Origin: CAVTYH01 sp963773875
Lineage (GTDB): Bacteria; Planctomycetota; Planctomycetia; Pirellulales; JADZDJ01
NCBI GenBank assembly: GCA_963773875.1
Contig: CAVZCV010000020.1
Location: 186,001-250,000 of the forward strand
Direction of reading: 5' to 3'
DNA length: 64,000 nt
The notes under the pieces are model-generated. The model did no database searches. It was not told where the DNA came from and worked only from the letters and a program-made list of their open reading frames with translations. This document shows positions 40,256 through 46,907 of this stretch, one piece after another. How positions within the stretch are numbered: the stretch's first letter is position 1; the number at the start of each line of letters is the position of its first letter. A program made the translations under genes and the position numbers.

Positions 40256-40672
40256 CAGCACATGTGCAACCCACTGCCTGCCGGTGCGGCGGGGTGGGGT
40301 AAATTACTCATAATAATATATATATGTACACTATAATATCCACCCGGTGCTACCCTGCGGGGCGGTACCTTTTAGGCAGCGGCATGACAGGGCCTTGCTA
40401 GGTTTTGGCCCACCTTTTTTACCCAGAAAACCCTAGTTTCACCGTACAAAACCGCTGCAGGCCCAAAAGGCCCCAATCGCCACTAAAATGTGCCCGCCGC
40501 TTTGCCCAAGTCCAAATTGCCTAGGACTGTTGGTGATCCATCGGCTTGGCAGCATAACCTGTACCGCCAATGCCACTGCCAAGTAAGTGGTAGTGTTCCG
40601 CCAATGCAGGCGTTTTAGTTGGTGCATTGCCATTGAGTGGGCTACTCCACTAGGTATGGTACCGGGTTTTTA
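40256..40672. other. Non-coding region with an AT-rich block
   Basis: No gene seen. The block 40304-40340 is nearly all A and T, with a TATAAT at 40331-40336, in otherwise GC-rich DNA right after the primase-helicase gene. This is a plausible origin or promoter, not proven. Confidence 0.35.
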
Positions 40673-40700
40673 TTGACAGCCTTCTGCGGAAAGATATAAT
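40673..40700 (+). promoter_or_regulatory. Consensus sigma-70 promoter
   Basis: TTGACA at 40673-40678 and TATAAT at 40695-40700, both perfect, with a 16-base spacer. Transcription would start near 40707, just before the leader hairpin. Confidence 0.85.
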
Positions 40701-40706
40701 CCGGTT

Positions 40707-40960
40707 TAGACGAAGAGTCATTGGAAAAACCCGATGGCTCTTTAAGAACAATTCAGAAGATAAGGATGCTCGGAGCCGAAGAGTTTTCAAAGTTCGCTTC
40801 GCCCTACATAGCCCTTTGTTGGCACTGATTTCGCGGCGGCATTCCATCGACTGCGGTTTTCCCATTCGGTGATGCCGGCTCCCGCCACGCAAATCAGGTA
40901 GTCCCGACAACTGGGAGGTGCCTGACTTGCCTCGCTCCTCCCGCTATGGAGGATTGCGAC
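40707..40960 (+). ncRNA. Structured leader RNA candidate upstream of a microprotein
   Basis: About 250 bases between the promoter and the 38-codon reading frame. A 12 bp hairpin (40713-40724 with 40731-40742, loop AAAAAC, two G-U pairs) begins about six bases from the start. GGAGCCG at 40772-40778 can pair with CGGCTCC at 40876-40882, closing a large domain. Near the end GGGAGG (40913-40918), CCTCCC (40937-40942) and the ribosome-binding GGAGG (40948-40952) can form two exclusive pairings, one hiding the ribosome site. I recognise no known riboswitch class. Confidence 0.5.
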
Positions 40961-41077
40961 ATGCGAAAGTCAGTTTGGCTCGCTGTGCTTGGATTGGTGG
41001 CCCTGGGTGCGCTTGCTGTATCCCGTAACTTCCGATTTAAATTTGGCCTCGACATGGACATCCCCACGTTGATCTGA
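40961..41077 (+). CDS. 38-residue microprotein with signal/membrane helix
   Basis: Short frame from ATG to TGA: two basic residues, a hydrophobic helix (VWLAVLGLVALGALAV) and a short polar/hydrophobic tail ending DIPTLI. A GGAGG site lies 8 bases upstream and a consensus promoter about 260 bases upstream, which is why I accept it despite its length. A 9 bp hairpin (41128-41136 with 41140-41148) follows 50 bases after the stop and may end the transcript. Small toxin-like or membrane-regulator peptide are possibilities only. Confidence 0.5.
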   Translation: MRKSVWLAVLGLVALGALAVSRNFRFKFGLDMDIPTLI

Positions 41078-41331
41078 GGATGAGCCACCGCCCGATGGCA
41101 ACCAAAACCCAATCCGCGTAGCCCGCCCGTTGTTGGCGCCCAACGACGCGACCTAATACGCAAGTCAACTTCGTCAGGGCCCTGCGGAACCGATTGCAGT
41201 TCTAACCTGCCCGGCCCAAATATAAAGCCGCAGCAGGTGGGGCAGGTACCTGCGCGGCTAGTGTCTGCCCCGGAGGGCCGACTAACTCATTTTATCTTGG
41301 ATGCCAGGGCTGTCAAAGCACCGCGTTAAGG

Positions 41332-42127
41332 TTAAGCCATCCATCGCACGTGGGAAAAACTGACGTCGTTGACGTGTCGTAGACCGAAGGCCGCAAGCAA
41401 TAAGCCACCAAGAATCGCCAATATCCAGGCCGAGGGCTCAGGCACGACGTCGGCCGAAAAGTTGGTGAGTGTAACCTGCCAACTTGGGTAGTTATCTGAA
41501 TTGCTGGCGAAAATCCACGGGTAAAGGGCCGCCCCGCCGAAGTCGTGGTTGTCGGTGAACAATGTATGCCACGTACCGTTGAAAGTAGCTGCCCTGGAAT
41601 TCATTGCCATTACGTTGGAGCATAAGGGCGCCGGACGTCGGGCCATTGAAATAGTACGGGGCAATCTGATAGGCCCCGCCAGGACCACCACCATCAATAC
41701 CGACGCCGGGGCCAAGATTGAGGCCACCTCCGCCGGAAATGTTGGAAGCGATGACCTTGATGTACTCGCCTTCGGAAGTCGGTGTGATTTGTCCAGGTAA
41801 CACAATGTTCCCGGTCGCATCGTAGAGACCAATGCCCACGCGTGCTTTGTAGTCGGTAGAGGAAAGCCAGTTGTAGTCGATAATATACGTCCCGACACCA
41901 GCAAGCGGTTGGCTGTATTGGACAGCCAGTTGTCCCGGCATGATGCTGACGACCCCGCCGACCGTGAGTGTGCCACCGGACTGATTGAAAGACTGATTGA
42001 AATACGTGCCATTACTCCCTGTGTTCACTTGCCACGTTCCCGCCGAGACAGTGCCGGCGATAGAAAAAGCCAGCCAAGAAGTGACGACGGCGAGATGTCT
42101 GAGTGCAGTCCACGCTATGATTTTCAT
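41332..42127 (-). CDS. Secreted PEP-CTERM protein, frame broken once
   Basis: About 265 residues when joined. An AAGGAGG site lies 6 bases before the ATG at 42127. The signal peptide is HLAVVTSWLAFSIAGTVSAG. The body has a beta-sandwich look (GGTLTVGGVVSIMPGQLAVQYSQPLAGVGTYIIDYNW, GIGLYDATGN, IKVIASNISGGGG). After a shift near 41590 it continues HTLFTDNHDFGGAALYPWIFASN and ends VPEPSAWILAILGGLLLAAFGLRH, a PEP-CTERM anchor. Ligand and role unknown; cargo of the right insertion. Confidence 0.8.
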
Positions 42128-42326
42128 CGCGGCCTCCTTCAGTTAGATGGCCGCATTTTACCACTTTGGAGGGGGCATCTCTACCCATCGCGTGGGGCAG
42201 CTGCATAAGCAACGCTAAACAACCACCCCCAGCTCACGCCAGCTCTGCGGAACTGGTCGCTATCCGACCCTGTTGCCTAATGGGCTGCTAGCGAGTCCAT
42301 GCCACCGGACATGTGTGTAAAACCGT

Positions 42327-42665
42327 TCAGTTACCGATTTTTACTTTGCTTCCCCAATAGCTTAGCGATTCTTCAGCAGCACCAATTTTAGCGCAAGCAT
42401 CCAAATCATTAGCATTCCACGCTTGCGTATAGTACGTGCGCAAATTGTTGCTAGCTTTTAAATGTGCATCCAGCTTTACAAACCAATCCAAATCGTTGCG
42501 CTGCACTAACAGGCTGAACGCTTTGACTTCCGCTTGCGTTTGCTGCACAGCGCTGTTTACAGTCGCGGCGTGCTGTGCAGAAACCATTGCCCACAGGCCG
42601 AGTGCAGCAGCAACAAAGACAACGCCTGCTATAACCAGCACCCACGACACATAACTTGATTTCAT
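42327..42665 (-). CDS. Small membrane-anchored protein
   Basis: 112 residues from the ATG at 42665, chosen for its GGAGG site 7 bases upstream. One N-terminal helix (WVLVIAGVVFVAAALGLWAMV) is followed by a helical outer part (STVQ-rich, AEVKAFSLLVQRNDLDWFVKLDAHLKASNNL) with YYTQAWNANDLDACAKIGAAEE. No family recognised. It lies just downstream of the SHD1-like gene on the same strand. Confidence 0.6.
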   Translation of the reverse strand: MKSSYVSWVLVIAGVVFVAAALGLWAMVSAQHAATVNSAVQQTQAEVKAFSLLVQRNDLDWFVKLDAHLKASNNLRTYYTQAWNANDLDACAKIGAAEESLSYWGSKVKIGN

Positions 42666-42681
42666 CGTGGCCTCCGCCTGC

Positions 42682-42921
42682 TTATTTGAGCATCGCGCTA
42701 TTTCGGGCGGTACGCTCCCAATTACGCTTTTTGATGAAGTCCTGATCCTCCAAAGCCAAAACTGCCATTGGCACCGTGATTTCCTTGCCATTGTCCAGTC
42801 GCTTCAGGTAAACGGTGTCGCCAAACTGCTTAACAAAAGTCGAAGAATCCCGCCACGCTGCCGAACACCGTCGCCAGCGACGAGCAGCCAGGCAGTTGCT
42901 CACGCAAACGTGAAGGGACAT
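42682..42921 (-). CDS. SHD1-like domain protein
   Basis: 79 residues. The part WRDSSTFVKQFGDTVYLKRLDNGKEITVPMAVLALEDQDFIKKR has the pattern of the SLA1-homology-1 domain common in planctomycete proteins (WRDxxGxF...VxLKRxDGKxITVPLxxLSxxDQxFI). The residues before it do not look like a signal peptide and may be out of frame, so the true start could lie upstream in another frame. Function in bacteria is unknown. Confidence 0.55.
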   Translation of the reverse strand: MSLHVCVSNCLAARRWRRCSAAWRDSSTFVKQFGDTVYLKRLDNGKEITVPMAVLALEDQDFIKKRNWERTARNSAMLK

Positions 42922-43049
42922 TCACCAACGGATACCTTGGTACGACATGTTAAGCCGTGTTAGTTTAGCTAGCACGAGGAGTTTTCTACTGTGCCGTTCC
43001 TGACACCTTTTCTTCCCCCAGGCAGTGGCTGCCAGGCGCAAGAATTTGG

Positions 43050-44005
43050 ACGTTTGTGTGATTGACCGGCGTAAGAAATTGCCGCGCAGCGGCGAGGCGA
43101 GTAAGGCTACTAGGCCGATGGCCGCGAGCGTGCGCTGGCAGGTTCGGGAATAGTGGCTACGAAGCCGTGAGTATGGCCGGAGGAGTCGATGTAGTAGCCG
43201 ACGATGTCATCGCCAGAGATATCTTGTACATAAGTTCGCCCCTCCCCGAGTGGATGATCGTCGATCGCGGTGTATGTGGCACCATCATAGAGGAAATTAA
43301 ATACGGAGCTTCCCATCGAGGAATTGTAGTTGCGACCAACAACATTTTTGCCGTCGATGCCTTCAAGGATGGTGTTATAGTCCGGTGGGCCGCCCATGAT
43401 GCCATACAGATCTTCGTGGCCACCCGTCGTCGCATTGTAATAGTAGCCAATAGCAAACCCACTAGCCACGCGGTACCCGACGGCAACGTTTCCAGAAATG
43501 CCGTAAAGCTCGGTAATAAAACCCGAGTAGATCAGATCGTAAGTACGCCGTTATAAATAAACCCGCAGTCTATGGGACTTATCATCAGGCCCACTATCAA
43601 CTGACCGGAGATATCTGTGACTAACATCAAGTTCGACGAAAAGGGCTTCGGCGGATCAGGTAGCGTTGAAAAGGTGGTGCCATTGAATTTGAAACCATGA
43701 TTAATTCCGATTGAATCTGTGTAGTTACCGACGACATTGATTCCGGAGACTCCCGGAGCACAGGTGCCGGTACTGCCGGGATAGTCGATGCTGTTCCAGG
43801 TGACGCCGTCATAGAGGAAGCCATGCATTCCTCCCGACGAATCGTGGTAGCGCCAACGACGTTGTGGCCCTCGATACCAAACGCAAAGGTCTCTCCACTG
43901 CCGGGATAGTCGAGGGTGGTGAATGTCATGCCAGAAACTTCCTGCTGGGCACAATATGAGCAACAGCGCGGCGAGGATGATTGAGATTCGCGGTGTTCGA
44001 ATGGT
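43050..44005 (-). CDS. Secreted repeat protein A with PEP-CTERM anchor, frame broken several times
   Basis: Starts near a TTG at about 44005 (KQFTIRTPRISIILAALLLILCPA, a signal segment). Repeats follow, about 45-50 residues each, with the pattern DYPGSxxTxAxGIxGxNVVGxYTDSxGxxHGFxYDGxTxxxID: TLDYPGSGETFAFGIEGHNVVGA, MHGFLYDGVTWNSIDYPGSTGT, GINVVGNYTDSIGINHGFKFNGTTF, DISGDDIVGYYIDSSGHTHGFVA. The end reads TIPEPASA and, in the shifted frame, LAAIGLVALLASPLRG, a PEP-CTERM anchor. Shifts lie near 43900, 43830, 43530 and 43130. Paralog of the next gene upstream. Confidence 0.72.
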
Positions 44006-44009
44006 GAAT

Positions 44010-44967
44010 TGCTTCAATGCTTGCCGGCACGTTTTGGGCGAAGCGAATGCAAGCAAGCCGAGCATGGCTACGGCGGCGAGAACGGCGCTGGCGGGTTCGG
44101 GAATGGTGGCAAGGAAGCCGTGGGTGTGGCCGGAACGGATCCGCGTAGTAGCCGACGATCTGGTCGCCAGATAATGTCGTGTGCTTCAGTCGAGGCGGCA
44201 CCAGGGTAATCGATGTCGTTCACGTAGCTCACTCCATCATAGAGAAAGCCATGGAATTGGAGATCTGTAAAATGGCCCCCAAAATAGTACGATCCCACAA
44301 TGTTGCCGCCATCGATGCCACTCGCCGATGAGTAGACACTTCCTGGGTAAGACAAACTTGTATACCTGGCACCGTTAAACACAAATCCGCTCTCGGAGGC
44401 GGAGTTCTTCGAGTAATGGCCGACAATGGTTGCACCATCAATGCCCTCTGGGATTGAAAGGAGGCCGCCAGGATAATCGAGAGCGGTGTAGCCTACTCCA
44501 TCGTAAAGAAAACCGTGGACGCTGCCTGGCGTGGACACGTAGTAGCCGACAACCTTGTTGCCGGAGACGGCATTGGCATAAGTTCCAGCACCTGAAAAGG
44601 TGTAGCCTGCGAGTGGATGATCGAGAGTCCTGTACGTGGCGCCGTCAAAAACATAGCCGTGGAAGATTGGGCTCCCTTCTGCGAAATAGACTCCAACGAT
44701 ATTGCTGCCGTCGATGCCAAATGCCTGAGAATTGCGCTGCAGGATAATCCACAGTGGCATACGTGGTGTCCGTCGTAGACAAAGGCATGATCGACTGCGA
44801 ATGAGTCCACATAGCCACCGACGATTTTGTTGCCATCGATGCCGAATGCGGCCGTCCAGGTGCTGCCCGGAAAATCAAATGTGGTGTAGGTGATGGCGGG
44901 TGTTTGCCGTGCGATCGCCATGAAGAGGAGTGGACGCGAGAACGGCTTTGGGCAGCGAGGCAAACAT
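44010..44967 (-). CDS. Secreted repeat protein B with PEP-CTERM anchor, frame broken several times
   Basis: The ATG at 44967 has an AAGGAG site 7 bases upstream. The signal region is split by a shift near 44930 (FASLPKAVL then PLLFMAIARQTPA). Repeats are as in protein A: TTFDFPGSTWTAAFGIDGNKIVGGYVDS, GIDGSNIVGVYFAEGSPIFHGYVFDGATYRTLDHP, HGFLYDGVGYTALDYPGG, GIDGATIVGHYSKNSASESGFVFNGARYTSLSYPGS. The end, after shifts near 44750 and 44180, has a PEP-CTERM-like tail (AVAMLGLLAFASPKTCRQ). It lies directly upstream of protein A; the pair looks like a tandem duplication. Confidence 0.72.
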
Positions 44968-45241
44968 GGCGTGACTCCTTATGCAAGGCAGCCCGCGTGG
45001 CGAAACGCGGGAAAGGTTCACACAATGGCAAAAGCGATTGCGGCGGCGACGTGCGAGAGCAGCGGACACAGTTCAAGCTGCTGCTGCGGCCGATGGCCAG
45101 CGTGGCCAAAAAGAAAAACCCAGTCGGCGCCGTACGCCGCGGGGCCTTCCTGCAATGCTTTGAAGGGCCCCCTCACGAGCGATTCAACGGCCGCATTATA
45201 CCACTCTAAAATGGGGGCGTCAATTCACTGCTGCCGGCTGT

Positions 45242-45480
45242 GTTGACGAATGCCTCGCAGCTAAACTGTTGCAGGCCATTAAGCCAGCCGTCGAGGAATA
45301 TGGGATTGAGATTCATCGAATTGCATTGCAGGAAGTGCGATTGCGGCCGGAAATCCACCAGGCGGCCGTCGCCGCGTGTACAACAGCCTATTCGCCACTG
45401 AAGGCACACGCGAAGCCGCCGGCAAGAAGGTGTTGCTCCAAGCGGAAGCCGACGTTATCAGTACCAAATCGAAGGAGTGA
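45242..45480 (+). pseudogene. SPFH/band-7 (slipin-like) protein C-terminal remnant
   Basis: LQAIKPAVEEYGIEIHRIALQEVRLRPEIHQAAVAACTTAYSPLKA is the end of a band-7 domain, and after a shift near 45410 the frame gives REAAGKKVLLQAEADVISTKSKE and a TGA. The membrane helix and most of the domain are missing. A chromosomal gene fragment picked up by the element is the simplest reading. Confidence 0.6.
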
Positions 45481-45799
45481 ATCAAATCGCCGATGCCGTT
45501 GTCGCGCACCAGCCGCGTCATCGATAGAGTAACGGACGTCGGAGAGAAATCACGCCATCATCTGCCCCTGCCCGCGCCCCCTACCGGCGCGTGCCGCTAA
45601 GCCGCTGCATCGGCCACATGTGCAGTTACAAGCGCCTACGCTGGCCTGCTAAGTACCGTGGCCAAATGTGTTTGCCAGGGGCTTGCCAAATTATCTGGAC
45701 GCATGTATACTTACCTAAAAATACGGCGGCGCTTTTAGCCGTAAGAAATTTGCAGCGCAATACTTGCACCAATTTATTTTGCCAACGGATACATCCAAC
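45481..45799. other. Non-coding stretch before recombinase 3
   Basis: No gene recognised. No clear promoter seen. Confidence 0.35.
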
Positions 45800-46433
45800 A
45801 TGCCACGCGATGCCTACGGTTACTTGCGGGTCAGCAGCAGCGGGCAGGTTCAAGGCTACGGCCCGCAACGCCAGCGCGAGGATATTGCCGCCTTCGCAGC
45901 AGCCAAAGGTTACTGCGTGCAGCAGTGGTACCAGGACTGCGCACACGGGCACGGAAGCCGACCGTCCGCAGTTTATGGAAATGCTCGCCTGCATGATGAG
46001 CAACGGCGTAAAGGTTGTGGTTGTGGAGTCGCTGGACCGACTGGCACGTGATCTGTTGGTGCAGTCCGTGCTGCTAAGCAAGCTGGCTGTGGAAGGGCTC
46101 ACGCTCATTGCGGCTAACACGGGCGAAGACGTCACTGCTGCCATGCAAACCGAACCCACGCGCAAGTTCCTAGTGCAAATACAAGGCGCGTTGGCCGAAC
46201 TCGATAAGTCGTTATTGGTCCGCAAGCTAAAGCGCGGTCGTGAAGCCAAACGTGCGGCAACGGGGCGCTGCGAGGGTCTGGGCTGTGAAGTGCGACTGCG
46301 ATGGCGCACCGAGGCGGTCACGCTAGACGACGGCCAAGTGCGAGTCCGGCACAAATTGGGACGGGGCCGCTTTCGTTTAGGCCAAAAAACCGGCCAAATA
46401 CCCGCGACAAGTTTTATACAGCCGTGCAAATAG
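45800..46433 (+). CDS. Serine recombinase 3, frame broken once, ending in comM sequence
   Basis: Probably inserts or excises the right element. The ATG at 45800 gives AYGYLRVSSSGQVQGYGPQRQ with catalytic Ser at about residue 12. A shift near 45945 joins to EADRPQFMEMLACMMSNGVKVVVVESLDRLARDLLVQ, then LLSKLAVEGLTLIAANTG and GALAELDKSLLVRKLKRGREAKRAATGRCEG. This is the small resolvase/IS607-like size class, about 210 residues, with no zinc ribbon. The frame crosses the attachment core, and its TAG (46431-46433) is made of comM bases. The last 45 residues do not match the family and may be out of frame. Confidence 0.78.
46426..46429. other. Right attachment core of the right insertion
   Basis: GCAA, matching the one at 37458-37461. 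The next base (46430) begins comM fragment 3 in frame. Confidence 0.7.
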
Positions 46434-46852
46434 ACCGCTATATGTCCAAGATATCCGGCCCGCTGCTGGATCGCATCGATATTCACATCGAAGTCCCCGC
46501 CGTGCCGTACAAAGAGTTGACTGCCAGTAGCTCTGGCGCGAACAGCCAGACCATGCGCAATCAAGTGACGCAGGCCCGCGAGATTCAACGCTGCCGCTTT
46601 GGCAAATCAGCGGCACGGCAAAATGCCCATATGAGTCACCGTCAGATTCGCGAGCATTGCCGACTCGACGAAGCGGGCATGAACTTGCTTCGCTCGACAA
46701 TGACAGAGCTCGGACTCTCTGCTCGCGCCCACGATAAAATTCTGCGAGTAGCACGCACGATTGCCGATCTTGAGGGCGCCGAAAGCATTTCTTCGATGCA
46801 TCTAAGTGAAGCGGTCAACTACCGCATGCTCGATCGGCAACTTTGGAAATAA
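46430..46852 (+). pseudogene. comM: comM fragment 3 of 3
   Basis: 141 codons: IDRYMSKISGPLLDRIDIHIEVPAV, then MRNQVTQAREIQRCRFG, MSHRQIREHCRLDEAGMNLL, LGLSARAHDKILRVARTIADLEGAE and HLSEAVNYRMLDRQLWK before TAA. This is the complete ComM C-terminus. With fragments 1 and 2 it makes 434 of about 510 residues; the missing part is the P-loop stretch between fragments 1 and 2. Confidence 0.94.
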
Positions 46853-46907
46853 CGATGCGAATCAGCAGCGCAGAATGTCGCGCGGCGCGCACCGTTCACT
46901 CCCGGTG

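Larger units (their letters stand above)
37462..46429. mobile_element. Right insertion in comM: integrated element with primase-helicase and surface-protein cargo
   Basis: About 9.0 kb lies between comM fragments 2 and 3. It has a MerR-like regulator, a zinc-finger/Toprim/RecA-like primase-helicase, a structured leader with a microprotein, three PEP-CTERM proteins, a small membrane protein, an SHD1-like protein, an SPFH remnant, and a serine recombinase at the right edge. No conjugation genes are seen, so it would be an integrative mobilisable or replicating satellite-like element rather than an ICE. Confidence 0.85.

Noticed and set aside
40961..41077. Reading the 38-residue protein as a confirmed type I toxin
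   Set aside because: It has the size and helix of such toxins and a structured leader, but no antisense RNA is seen and many harmless small membrane proteins look alike.
40894..41163. Minus-strand protein of about 90 residues over the microprotein locus
   Set aside because: Arg/Pro-rich, no ribosome site, and it lies opposite a frame with a strong promoter and ribosome site.
45269..45532. A separate gene of 87 residues
   Set aside because: Its first half is the end of a band-7 domain; the second half is out of frame and the matching tail lies in another frame.
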